Source: HyVt-560 sp964577195 (lineage in GTDB: Bacteria > Pseudomonadota > Gammaproteobacteria > UWMA-0217). From it: 45,679 nt of DNA. The notes under the pieces were generated by a model that saw only the letters and a list, made by a program, of their open reading frames with translations, had not been told where the DNA came from and did no database searches. Where the stretch lies: assembly GCA_964577195.1 (NCBI GenBank), contig CAZNYF010000002.1:1-45679 (forward strand), written 5' to 3'. Within the stretch, counting starts at the first letter, position 1. Each line of letters begins with the position of its first letter. The position numbers and the translations under genes were made by a program. Positions 33,710 through 42,349 of the stretch are shown one piece after another.

Positions 33710-34024
33710 ATGATTACAGTTACCCCCGTCGCTGCCGAGCGAATTAAGCATTCCGTGTCTAAAGCTGATGCTGATGGCATGGTATTACGTGTTGCAGTAC
33801 AGACAAAATCTGATGGCAGCTTTCATTATGCAATGGGTTTTGATGAGGTTAAAGGTGGTGAAGATTTTAGCCTTGTAAGCGAAGGAATCGACATTGTCGT
33901 TGATAAAGAATCAGAGAATCTATTACGCGGCATGACGATAGATTTTTTAGAGCTGGAATCAGGCGCTGAATTTGTCTTCATGAATCCAAATGACCCAGCC
34001 TACGTACCGCCCGAGAATAATTAA
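33710..34024 (+). CDS. dsrR: DsrR, IscA-like protein lacking the cluster cysteines
   Basis: 104 residues of the A-type (HesB/IscA) fold, from MITVTPVAAERIKHSV to the C-terminus. None of the three cysteines that bind Fe-S in IscA is present; the protein has no cysteine at all. This is the hallmark of DsrR, which affects dsr expression or enzyme maturation without carrying a cluster. The ribosome site is weak. Its 3' end overlaps the longest possible frame of the next gene. dsrS, which follows in Allochromatium, is absent. Confidence 0.92.
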   Translation: MITVTPVAAERIKHSVSKADADGMVLRVAVQTKSDGSFHYAMGFDEVKGGEDFSLVSEGIDIVVDKESENLLRGMTIDFLELESGAEFVFMNPNDPAYVPPENN

Positions 34025-34040
34025 GCGACTTAACTTAACT

Positions 34041-35294
34041 GTGGTAAAAAATAGCAAATCGAAATACGATCTTCTTCATAAAGCGGATTCATCGGAGGAA
34101 GGTAGAAAAACCCTACTGACAGGTCTTTCCAGCCTGCAAGTCATGCTTGAGATTGTTTCCAAAGTCAGTTTGGCTGTGGATATAAATGAAGTATTAATGC
34201 GTTTTTTGCACACCATCGCTGACTTAACAGAATCTTGGGGTGGCACTATCCGCCTGCGTGGAGAAGATGGACAAATGTACCTCGTTAACAGCGTTGGTAT
34301 GGATGATGATATTGTATATCGGGAGCGCGTGATTCCAGCAAGCTCGTGTATTTGTGGAAATATCGATACCGACAGTCAGGTGTTTTTTAAAAAAAATCTA
34401 AGCAAATGCACGGAGGTGCTTAAACGAGATTTTTTTAACGAAAGCTCCAAAGATAATCCCGGTTTATCCATGATTATTGGTGCCCTGACTAGTAAGGGGA
34501 AAATACTGGGAATGTTCAATTTATATGTCGATCAGGATAAGTTAGAGGCGTATCGTGAGTTTGAAGAGCTATTTAGTCGGCTGGGTGAATACGTTGGTTT
34601 AGCTATTGAGAAAATCCGTTTTACGGAAGAAGTGGAACAAATGTCGATTGTTGAAGAACGTGCAAGAATGGCAAATGAGCTTCATGATTCACTCGCTCAA
34701 ACAATGGCTAGCGTTCGATTTCAGGTACGGGTTCTGGATGACACCTTGCATGAGGGCAATGAAGAGTCGTTATGGGTGAATCTAGAAAAAATAGAAAATA
34801 CTCTGGATGAAGCCAATGATGAATTACGTGAACTAATCGCCCATTTTCGTGCTCCGATGGATGAACAAGGGGTGATTTCCGGGGTAATCCGTGCTGTCGA
34901 GCGGTTTCGACGTTATAGTGAAATACCCATTTTCTTGCAACGGGACTGGCCCGATGTTCGGCTGCCTGCGGAATACGAACTTCAGATTGTACGTATCGTG
35001 CAGGAAAGTTTGGCTAATATTCGAAAACACAGTTCAGCTAAAATAGTCCGTGTTTTGTTACGCGGTAATAAAGACGGTGAATATCGGGTATTGGTAGAGG
35101 ATGATGGCGTAGGTTTGCGCAAAGGGTTACGTAACCCGGGTCACTCTGGAGAACACATCGGCTTAAGTATTATGAAAGATCGCGCTAAAAGAATTCATGG
35201 CACGTTGATTGTCGAAAGCGAGCCTGGAGAGGGAACTCGAGTGCTCCTGAAATTTAATTCCCCTCATGTGGAAAAAGATAAAAATCATGGATAA
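34041..35294 (+). CDS. NarX-like cytoplasmic sensor histidine kinase with GAF domain
   Basis: About 417 residues from the GTG at 34041. The ATG at 33990 would extend into dsrR and is less likely; neither has a good ribosome site. No membrane segment is seen. A GAF-like domain (about residues 30-195) has three cysteines, SSCICG (103 and 105) and SKC (123). Then comes the HisKA_3 box ERARMANELHDSLAQ (His215) and a HATPase_c domain with NIRKHS and VEDDGVGL. It is the sensor partner of the overlapping response regulator. Signal unknown; redox or sulfur sensing is inferred from the cysteines and location. Confidence 0.88.
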   Translation: MVKNSKSKYDLLHKADSSEEGRKTLLTGLSSLQVMLEIVSKVSLAVDINEVLMRFLHTIADLTESWGGTIRLRGEDGQMYLVNSVGMDDDIVYRERVIPASSCICGNIDTDSQVFFKKNLSKCTEVLKRDFFNESSKDNPGLSMIIGALTSKGKILGMFNLYVDQDKLEAYREFEELFSRLGEYVGLAIEKIRFTEEVEQMSIVEERARMANELHDSLAQTMASVRFQVRVLDDTLHEGNEESLWVNLEKIENTLDEANDELRELIAHFRAPMDEQGVISGVIRAVERFRRYSEIPIFLQRDWPDVRLPAEYELQIVRIVQESLANIRKHSSAKIVRVLLRGNKDGEYRVLVEDDGVGLRKGLRNPGHSGEHIGLSIMKDRAKRIHGTLIVESEPGEGTRVLLKFNSPHVEKDKNHG

Positions 35295-35955
35295 ATTACG
35301 CGTACTTATTATCGATGACCACACCTTGTTCAGAGAAGGTTTACAGGGTTTGTTGGAGCGTCGAAACATTGAAGTGATTGCATCGCTCGGTGATGGAAAA
35401 GAAGGCATCGAAGCAGCTGAAAAATTACAGCCAGATGTCATTTTGCTGGATATGCGAATGCCGGACATGGATGGCTTAATGGTGCTACGCCAATTAAGAC
35501 AAAAATCTCTGAAAATGCCAACCGCGATCTTAACCACCAGCAGCAATGAAAATGATTTAATCGAAGCCTTGAGAAGTGGCGCGCAAGGCTATCTACTCAA
35601 AGATATGGAACCAGATAAATTGGTCGTCGCTTTGTTGGAAATTGTCGATGGCAAAACTGTAGTCGCTCCCATGCTGACAACGGTTCTAGCAAGAGTGATA
35701 AAAGGTGAGAGCGCGGAGCCGCAAAAGCCAAAACCCATAGATACACTAACGCCTCGCGAAACAGAGATTCTTGGCCTGCTTGCAGAAGGTTTGAGTAATA
35801 AAATGATAGCGAAAAAACTGGGTATTTCTGACGGTACAGTCAAACTTCACGTAAAAGCGATATTACGCAAGCTCTCCGTACACTCGCGTGTTGAAGCCGC
35901 CGTAATCGCGGTTGAACACGGATTCCGCGCCACCACAGTTTCGTCTTACGATTAG
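35287..35955 (+). CDS. NarL/LuxR-family response regulator
   Basis: 222 residues from the ATG at 35287, which overlaps the kinase stop by 8 bases. The receiver domain shows LIIDDHTLFREGL and the phospho-acceptor Asp55 in VILLDMRMPDMDG. The C-terminal LuxR helix-turn-helix reads LTPRETEILGLLAEGLSNKMIAKKLGIS, then TVKLHVKAILRKL. It pairs with the adjacent sensor kinase and is placed at the end of the dsr gene run, so it may regulate dsr or neighbouring sulfur genes (inference from position). Confidence 0.93.
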   Translation: MDKLRVLIIDDHTLFREGLQGLLERRNIEVIASLGDGKEGIEAAEKLQPDVILLDMRMPDMDGLMVLRQLRQKSLKMPTAILTTSSNENDLIEALRSGAQGYLLKDMEPDKLVVALLEIVDGKTVVAPMLTTVLARVIKGESAEPQKPKPIDTLTPRETEILGLLAEGLSNKMIAKKLGISDGTVKLHVKAILRKLSVHSRVEAAVIAVEHGFRATTVSSYD

Positions 35956-35975
35956 TCTCTCAAAAATAATTTGCT

Positions 35976-36446
35976 ATGAAATCTTTTAGTCAGCTCGTTG
36001 ATGAGCAAGCAAAGTCCGTTGTAGAAATCATGCCCTGGGATCTGGAAGAGCGCTTGCAGTCAAAGAATACGCCATTGTTGCTAGATGTACGCGAACCTGC
36101 TGAATTTGACGCCATGCATATCAATGGGGCAATCAATGTGCCGCGAGGTGTTCTCGAGTCAGCTTGTGAATATGATTACGACGAGACTGAACCAACGTTA
36201 GTTGCAGCACGCGATAAAGAGGTGATTGTCATTTGCCGGTCTGGTCATCGTAGCGTGCTGGCGGCATTTACTTTGCGGTATTTAGGTTTTAACCAGGCTA
36301 TTTCCCTGAAAACAGGTATGCGTGGTTGGAGCGATTACGAACAACCAATGATTGATAAGGGCGGTAACAAAGTTGCCTTTGAAGATGCTGATGAATTCTT
36401 CGAGACCAAGTTGCGTGAAGATCAAATCAACCCGGCTCGAAAATAA
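35976..36446 (+). CDS. rhodanese-like sulfurtransferase
   Basis: 156 residues. One rhodanese domain with LLLDVREPAEFDAMHINGAINVPRG (split over residues 34-58) and the active loop CRSGHRSVLAA, Cys87. The C-terminal extension NKVAFEDADEFFETKL is acidic. It begins 20 bases after the response regulator. It may supply or sense sulfane sulfur with the Dsr system, or be unrelated. Its 3' end overlaps the start of the next gene. Confidence 0.92.
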   Translation: MKSFSQLVDEQAKSVVEIMPWDLEERLQSKNTPLLLDVREPAEFDAMHINGAINVPRGVLESACEYDYDETEPTLVAARDKEVIVICRSGHRSVLAAFTLRYLGFNQAISLKTGMRGWSDYEQPMIDKGGNKVAFEDADEFFETKLREDQINPARK

Positions 36447-36951
36447 ACTTTCCAGTTTTAAACCGGTTGTTGATTCAACATGCCGAATCTTGATTCTCGG
36501 TTCAATGCCCGGGATTAAATCACTTCAAGCCCAGGCATATTACGCGCATCCCAGAAACGCTTTCTGGAAAATAATGCAAGCGCTGTTTGGAATTGATATC
36601 GAAGTGAGTTATTCATCCAGATATGCTGCTTTGCTAAAATCAAATATCGCATTGTGGGATACACTCCAAAGCTGTCAGCGTGAAGGTAGTCTGGATGCAA
36701 AAATAGATCGGGGCTCTGAGGTTGCTAATGACTTTTTGGGTTTATTAGGTAATGCGCCAGAGATCTCACATATATTTTTTAACGGAGCTAAATCCGAGAG
36801 TGCATTCAATAGACTCGTCGCAAAAGAATTACTACAAAAATATCCAGAGCTAAAATTGATTCGATTACCATCGACCAGCCCGGCACACGCATCATTGTCA
36901 TTCGAAGGTAAATTAAATAGTTGGTCTATGATTAAACAAGTTCTGAATTAA
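36415..36951 (+). CDS. DNA-deoxyinosine glycosylase (Mug-like uracil-DNA glycosylase superfamily)
   Basis: About 178 residues from the GTG at 36415; an ATG at 36391 is possible, and the frame opens at 36352. The superfamily motif LILGSMPGIKSLQAQAYY and HPRNAFWKIM, then FFNGAKSESAF and LPSTSPAHAS, identify the hypoxanthine/uracil glycosylase family that removes deaminated bases. The gene overlaps the rhodanese by about 30 bases, so it is probably co-translated. The start is uncertain because no clear ribosome site is visible. Confidence 0.82.
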   Translation: MKIKSTRLENKLSSFKPVVDSTCRILILGSMPGIKSLQAQAYYAHPRNAFWKIMQALFGIDIEVSYSSRYAALLKSNIALWDTLQSCQREGSLDAKIDRGSEVANDFLGLLGNAPEISHIFFNGAKSESAFNRLVAKELLQKYPELKLIRLPSTSPAHASLSFEGKLNSWSMIKQVLN

Positions 36952-36958
36952 TCTCAGG

Positions 36959-37303
36959 TTAAGTCTCAACATCATCCGGGTCAAAATCTTCACCATAGTG
37001 AATCGTCAGCTCTTCTTTAGGCAGGATTTTTCGAATGGCATATAAATCAAATCCATCAAATTCAGCGCAAGGGTCTTCGCTATGATTTAAATAGCGTAGT
37101 AAATTTTTACCGTCCCGTCCTATCCAGTCATCTTCCTCTTCTTCAACCCACAAGACGTGCATACCATTGTCTTCGGTTTTTGGGCCATCGTAAGTACCGA
37201 GATAGGCGCCTGTTTTTATGGACTTGTGAGCATACAATCCCTTACCGTGTATGGAAGAGCGTTTAACAAAGAATAGTATTTTCAGTTCAGCAGTTGTTTT
37301 CAT
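36959..37303 (-). CDS. small SET-domain protein (putative lysine methyltransferase)
   Basis: 114 residues from the ATG at 37303; the longer frame would run into the divergent SIMPL gene. It is a stand-alone SET domain: FVKRSSIHGKGLYAH, TYDGPKTEDNGMH, the SAM-binding RYLNHSEDPCAEF, and the catalytic LTIHYGEDFD. Bacterial SET proteins of this size methylate lysines of unknown substrates. It has no pre- or post-SET cysteines and is divergent from the SIMPL gene. Confidence 0.85.
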   Translation of the reverse strand: MKTTAELKILFFVKRSSIHGKGLYAHKSIKTGAYLGTYDGPKTEDNGMHVLWVEEEEDDWIGRDGKNLLRYLNHSEDPCAEFDGFDLYAIRKILPKEELTIHYGEDFDPDDVET

Positions 37304-37334
37304 GACTTGGTAAGTAACTATTGAGGATGTAGGA

Positions 37335-38054
37335 ATGGGGAATTCAAAAGTAACAGGTTCGTTTATTTCCGGGTTATTTCTTTTCTTAGGGTTGGTGGCA
37401 CTAGGATACTTGCTTGGGTCGAGTCTAATCAAGTTTAAGGAATATGAGCGTACAGTGACGGTAAAGGGATTATCTGAGCGAGAATTCCCGGCTGGTATTG
37501 CTGTTTGGCCAATTCAATTTAATCGTGCAGATAATGACCTAGAAAAAATTTATGATCTGCTGGACAGCGATGGCCAAAAGATTACAGTGTTTTTAACGAA
37601 AGCAGGTTTTGCAGGCAATGAGGTGAGTGTTGCTCCGCCCGCAATTACCGATAAATTAGCCCAACGATACGGTGGGGGAGGACAGGTTAAGTACCGTTAC
37701 ACTGCGAATCAAACCATTACAGTTTATACCCGGAATGTTGAGCAGGTTCGCAATGCGCAAAAAGATTTAGCAGAATTAGGAAAGTCTGGAATTTTGTTTA
37801 CCGGCCATGACTATGGCATCAGGACAGAGTTTCTCTTCAACCGCCTCAATGAGGTCAAGCCAGAAATGGTTGAAGAAGCAACTCGTAATGCGCGCGAGGT
37901 AGCTGAAAAATTCGCACGTGATTCCAATAGCGTATTAGGTAAGATCAAACAGGCTCGACAAGGTCGGTTCACCATTTCCGACCGAGATAACAATACCCCT
38001 CACATTAAAAAGGTGAGGGTGGTATCTACCATCGAGTATTATCTCTCTGATTAA
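37335..38054 (+). CDS. SIMPL (DUF541) domain envelope protein
   Basis: 239 residues. An N-terminal signal anchor (FISGLFLFLGLVALGYLLGSS, about residues 8-28, in two parts) precedes the SIMPL domain: YERTVTVKGLSEREFPA, then GFAGNEVSVAPPAITDK and YTANQTITVYT. The C-terminus contains KPEMVEEATRNAREVAEKFA, typical of the family. SIMPL proteins are periplasmic and linked with envelope stress, but their function is not well defined. AGGA directly precedes the ATG. It is tail-to-tail with slt. Confidence 0.9.
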   Translation: MGNSKVTGSFISGLFLFLGLVALGYLLGSSLIKFKEYERTVTVKGLSEREFPAGIAVWPIQFNRADNDLEKIYDLLDSDGQKITVFLTKAGFAGNEVSVAPPAITDKLAQRYGGGGQVKYRYTANQTITVYTRNVEQVRNAQKDLAELGKSGILFTGHDYGIRTEFLFNRLNEVKPEMVEEATRNAREVAEKFARDSNSVLGKIKQARQGRFTISDRDNNTPHIKKVRVVSTIEYYLSD

Positions 38055-38064
38055 AGGTTGAAAA

Positions 38065-40062
38065 CTACCGAGGGTTTTTGCTTGCTGACATAGTACCTTG
38101 GGTGGCTGGAGCAATTGTAGTCATGCGGTCTTTCAGTCTACTGCTAACGCTACCATTGGATTTCCAGTCAAAAATAGTACTGTAGAAATGAACGGCTTTG
38201 ACGTAATTTCGTGTTTCATCAAAAGTAATCGTATCTACCCAGATATCTGCATCCAGAGCTGTTTCTTCTGGTAACCATTTTTTAACGCGATGTGGGCCGG
38301 CATTATAACTGGCGGTCGCCAGAATTTCGTTGTTGTCATAACGATCAAGAACCCGGCGCAAATAATAGGTGCCCAGCTTGATGCTGTGGCCGGCTTTTTT
38401 AAGTTGCTTTTTACTGAGGCGCTTAATGCCCAGTTTACGCGTGAGATGTTTGGCGGTTGCGGGCATCACTTGCATTAATCCAAGTGCGCCTGCTGGTGAA
38501 ACTGCCGTTTCTTTAAAAGCGCTTTCTCTACGCATGACACCATAGACCAGGCTTGGACGGACTTTTCTAATCTTAGCTTCTTGATTGACCTGCTGTTTGT
38601 ACAGAAGCGGGAATCTTAAATCAAGATCAGAAAAATGCTTAGCCTGAGCCGTTGTAACAATCGCGGTAAAATGCCAGTTCCAGGTGTGCGCCAACTGCGC
38701 CGCCACCCGTTTTTGATGCAGGGACATTTGATCAATTTCGAACCTCCATTCGCTATACGCTTTTCCCTCGCGGCCTAAAACGTACAACGCTTTAATGCGT
38801 TGAAAAGCAGCGGAGTCCTCCAGTGTTTTCACTAGGTCGGCGTCACTTTGATCAACCACTGGTACATTCGTGAAGGTGTATTCCTGATTAAGAATATCTG
38901 CGACCATAAAGCCGTAATAGCTCGTTTTGGTTACCAGGGTTTGATAAATCTGATTGGCAAGGCTTTCATTTCCAAGCTGTTGATTGGCCCTGGCTTTCCA
39001 GTACTGCCATTGTTCCTTGTCACGCTTTTCGGCAGGTAATTGATTGACAGACTCATCAACCATTGCCCAATCCCCTGCGCGCGCAGCAGTTCTCACGCGC
39101 CACTCCATTGCTTCGTCGTTTAGTAGCTCGTGGGGGATTAATTCAAACCATTGATAGGCTTCTGGCATATGCCTCCAAGCAGCACGTAGCACCAGGCTGC
39201 TTTCTAAATCGCTAATCTGGGCGTCGGTAAATTCAAAAGAGGGTTTAAAATGATCGTGCCATTGTCGCCAAGCTTTGACTGTATCATCGCGGCTATAGCG
39301 TTTGATGCCATGAATAATGATCTCCCGGTTTCGAGCGGTATCTTGCCATTTAGCGGCAGATTTTAACATTTTACCTGCACTTTTGTGCATTTTTGACCAA
39401 CGCTGGAATTGTGGCTGACTTTTTTTGGATAGTTTTTTGGATAGATAGCGTGCCAGTGACAGTTTGTTTTTATTCATCGCCAAACCAATTCTCTGCCACC
39501 GTATTTCATCGGTAATGACACCTTTAGCCACCAGCATCTCAAATAAGGGGTCACAAGCATCATCGACGGATTGGCCGGTTAACCAAAGGTTAGTAGCTTG
39601 CGTCAATCGCGCTTTAGAATTGCCATGAACAGACAAGTTTGCTCTTGCTGCGTAGCAGCGTAATTTTTCTTTCTTTTCGTCTGCGTAGATGCGCAGGAAT
39701 TGATCCCATTGATGTCTCGAACCGAGCCAAAGCAACCTTTGGTTGTGGATACGGGAAGATAGATAGCTACCGGGGTACTTTTCGAAAAATGACTCAATAC
39801 TGGTAGCATCTCCGATACTGCGGAGCGTTTCCCTGTATTCAAGATACGGAAGTAACGGATAGTCAGTCAACTCCAATTTAGCCTGTCGGTACTTAGCCAG
39901 TTGCCCTTTATTGAAGTATTGTTCTGCCGCGAGAAATTTTTTCTCCTGATCTGACAAGAATATTTCATTGGCATTTACGCTAAAAGGCAGCGTTAGAAGC
40001 ACCAGCAAAGTCAGTGCAATAAAACGTGACTGATCGATGAGATTGTTAGTATATTTTTCCAC
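38065..40062 (-). CDS. slt: soluble lytic murein transglycosylase
   Basis: 665 residues from a GTG at 40062, which has AGGGA 6 bases upstream; the frame reaches a TTG at 40083. A signal peptide (IALTLLVLLTLPFSVNA) leads to a long helical superhelix domain and a C-terminal SLT catalytic domain with RRESAFKETAVSPAGALGLM (catalytic Glu), QVMPATAKHL and ASYNAGPHRVKKWL. It cleaves glycan strands of peptidoglycan in the periplasm with formation of 1,6-anhydroMurNAc. Confidence 0.93.
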   Translation of the reverse strand: MEKYTNNLIDQSRFIALTLLVLLTLPFSVNANEIFLSDQEKKFLAAEQYFNKGQLAKYRQAKLELTDYPLLPYLEYRETLRSIGDATSIESFFEKYPGSYLSSRIHNQRLLWLGSRHQWDQFLRIYADEKKEKLRCYAARANLSVHGNSKARLTQATNLWLTGQSVDDACDPLFEMLVAKGVITDEIRWQRIGLAMNKNKLSLARYLSKKLSKKSQPQFQRWSKMHKSAGKMLKSAAKWQDTARNREIIIHGIKRYSRDDTVKAWRQWHDHFKPSFEFTDAQISDLESSLVLRAAWRHMPEAYQWFELIPHELLNDEAMEWRVRTAARAGDWAMVDESVNQLPAEKRDKEQWQYWKARANQQLGNESLANQIYQTLVTKTSYYGFMVADILNQEYTFTNVPVVDQSDADLVKTLEDSAAFQRIKALYVLGREGKAYSEWRFEIDQMSLHQKRVAAQLAHTWNWHFTAIVTTAQAKHFSDLDLRFPLLYKQQVNQEAKIRKVRPSLVYGVMRRESAFKETAVSPAGALGLMQVMPATAKHLTRKLGIKRLSKKQLKKAGHSIKLGTYYLRRVLDRYDNNEILATASYNAGPHRVKKWLPEETALDADIWVDTITFDETRNYVKAVHFYSTIFDWKSNGSVSSRLKDRMTTIAPATQGTMSASKNPR

Positions 40063-40206
40063 TCTATATCCCTGTTCTTGCAAGCCCTTAATTATTGTAA
40101 CTTATCTACGGATTATCCTAATCCTCAAAGCGATAAATGTACTGGTTTCTATGAGCCAGTGTTATTTCGATAGTTATCTTCGCAAATAGTTCGCCTTGAA
40201 AGAATT

Positions 40207-42069
40207 TTAGCGGCTCAAAAATGAACGCTCATCGCGCGAGCAGGCGATATGTAAGTCCACATCAACTTGATCCGGGAATTCTTGCGCCACCAGCCAGATT
40301 TGACTAATTTCTTCGCTGAAATCCGGTAAAGCATTGAGTGTTTCCCTAATCCTTTGCTGGTCAAAAAAGGCGAAAGGCTCATCAAAGAAAATAAACTGCC
40401 GACCGGTTTCGATTGCTGAGATTAGTTCTTGTGACATCGCCAATCGTAACGCCAACATGATTTGTCGCTGTGTGCCGCTGGAGATTTCTTCAAACCCCAT
40501 AAAGTCATGTTTTTCGTTCGAGAAAACCCGCACATCGAGGTTTTCGTCTATTTTTAAATGCTGATAACGTCCCAGTGTAAATTTGGGTAATGCTTCACCT
40601 GCCAATTTTAGAATAGATTGATTAAACCGATGCGATAGATGATGCGATGCTGAATCCAGCAACTTACTGGACATCTCACGCACCTTGATTCGATGCATGT
40701 GATCGGCAAGTTTAATGTTCAAACTATCGCGAACAGAAAATAACTGGGCTGCGTTATCAAGCCGGCCTTGTTCCTGGGTTAAAGCAATGTCGAGTGAGTC
40801 AAGCTGCCGCTGGATTTGAGACGCATCTTGCTCCAAATGCGTGGTGATAAAAGCTTCGCCCTCTGACACCTCTTCAAAACTGGCTGACAATGTACTAGTG
40901 CGCGTTTCAAGCTGTTTAATACGGGGGAGAAAATCTTCCTCATCTTCTACTGGAGCTTCGGAAGCTACCTCTATCATTGATCCAATAGCATCGGGCAACG
41001 AATCTGATGAGCGCTGGTTATCCATACGAATGACATCCAAATGTTCTGGCAGCTCTGCCACTTGCGCTTGCAGGCGCTTCACTTTGCCGCGCATTTTATA
41101 CAGGAGCACCAGTTCCAGTAAAAATAATGCCGAAAATAACAGTGCTAACGGTAGTAACCAGAGCTTGTAGCGTTGCTCCCAGTCTGGAATGTATGTCGTC
41201 GCGAGCTGGGTGAATTTGTCAGCTTCCACGTAGTCTGGAAACCATTGATAAAGACCCCAGATCACCCAAAGCGCAGCGGCTACGAGCACGAAGAACAAAC
41301 CCAAAAACTGTGCTAGATATCTCGCCCAGCGTGCGGATTTGAGTCTTGGTAAACCTTCTCGATACCCTTTTGCTACTGTAGCGAGTCGGTTCATCAAACC
41401 TTGTTTTTGATCTAACTGAGCCTGGAAACCATCACGGGCGCTATTGAGTTGCGGATGCCACTGCTCATCAATACCTAACTCATCGAGTGAATTTTGTGCA
41501 TCCTGGTAGTCAGTATTGGTCTGTGACTGAAGTACTTTTTCATCGTCGATGGATCCCAGTAATCCGGATGCAACATCGGCGAGCGGCGCAACACCTGCCA
41601 TTACTTTAATGGTATGGCTATGCGGATGAGGCGTGCTCAATTCTCGCTGCGCTAGATAGAATGACTCGATGAATTCGTTATAGCCAAAACCGATCAAACG
41701 CTGCAATTCGGCATCTACTTGATCAATACCTTTGGCGATAATAGCGCCATCGTCATCACGTACCAGCCGAGCGCCGTAAGCGCCTTCATCATCCAGATAG
41801 CGTTTTATTTGATACGCTTCGTCGTCTTTGCCAGAAAAGTTAACGGTTACCGAGCATTGCGATTCACCCCAGCGAATCAGCTTGCGGGGGTCGTCAAGCT
41901 GCAGGGTGAAGGTTCGCCCGAAAAGCGCAAAACACAGCGTTTCGCCAATTGAGGTTTTTCCCGATTCATTTTGACCGCTGACGGCAATCAAACCCTTAGC
42001 GGGTAGATTGTCGATATCCAGATCAGCATATTTTAGAAAATTTTCGGCTTGAATGCGATGAATGATCAT
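40207..42069 (-). CDS. SMC/Rad50-like ATPase with internal membrane segments (YhaN-like)
   Basis: 620 residues. The Walker A, SGQNESGKTSIGETL, is near residue 31. The C-terminal half contains the ABC signature EEISSGTQRQIMLALRLA and Walker B FIFFDEPFAFFDQQ. Between them lie coiled-coil segments and two strongly hydrophobic stretches (about residues 250-272 and 303-325), which would anchor it in the membrane, as in YhaN-type proteins. Unlike SbcC and YhaN, no metallophosphatase partner adjoins it. It starts where the 62-residue gene ends. Function unknown. Confidence 0.8.
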   Translation of the reverse strand: MIIHRIQAENFLKYADLDIDNLPAKGLIAVSGQNESGKTSIGETLCFALFGRTFTLQLDDPRKLIRWGESQCSVTVNFSGKDDEAYQIKRYLDDEGAYGARLVRDDDGAIIAKGIDQVDAELQRLIGFGYNEFIESFYLAQRELSTPHPHSHTIKVMAGVAPLADVASGLLGSIDDEKVLQSQTNTDYQDAQNSLDELGIDEQWHPQLNSARDGFQAQLDQKQGLMNRLATVAKGYREGLPRLKSARWARYLAQFLGLFFVLVAAALWVIWGLYQWFPDYVEADKFTQLATTYIPDWEQRYKLWLLPLALLFSALFLLELVLLYKMRGKVKRLQAQVAELPEHLDVIRMDNQRSSDSLPDAIGSMIEVASEAPVEDEEDFLPRIKQLETRTSTLSASFEEVSEGEAFITTHLEQDASQIQRQLDSLDIALTQEQGRLDNAAQLFSVRDSLNIKLADHMHRIKVREMSSKLLDSASHHLSHRFNQSILKLAGEALPKFTLGRYQHLKIDENLDVRVFSNEKHDFMGFEEISSGTQRQIMLALRLAMSQELISAIETGRQFIFFDEPFAFFDQQRIRETLNALPDFSEEISQIWLVAQEFPDQVDVDLHIACSRDERSFLSR

Positions 42070-42254
42070 TGCATGCCTTCCAGATCAAGCGCGCCGAGTT
42101 TGCGCAGTACCAGCTTCACCGCCTCATCAAAAATTTCCGGATCGAAATCTTCTTCACTGCTGCGGCGTTCCAACTCTGTAGAGCAAAATTTAGCGAAGGT
42201 TCTGGCGGGACCGGTGAGTTCGAGAGAATCTAACCAACTGTCTATTGAGGACAT
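42066..42254 (-). CDS. 62-residue protein upstream of the SMC-like ATPase
   Basis: A small acidic helical protein (SIDSWLDSLELTGPARTFAKF, then EDFDPEIFDEAVKLVLRKLGAL). The ATG has AAAGGA 6 bases upstream, and its stop overlaps the ATPase start (4 bases), so the two are translationally coupled. I do not recognise a family. The arrangement points to a partner or adaptor of the ATPase (inference). Confidence 0.7.
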   Translation of the reverse strand: MSSIDSWLDSLELTGPARTFAKFCSTELERRSSEEDFDPEIFDEAVKLVLRKLGALDLEGMQ

Positions 42255-42349
42255 GAGTATCCTTTAACCGTTTAACTAGAGAACACCTAAAGAATATTAC
42301 ATCTGAGGGTTGATATTGAAAACAATTAATAACAAATTAAGCAAGGTTT

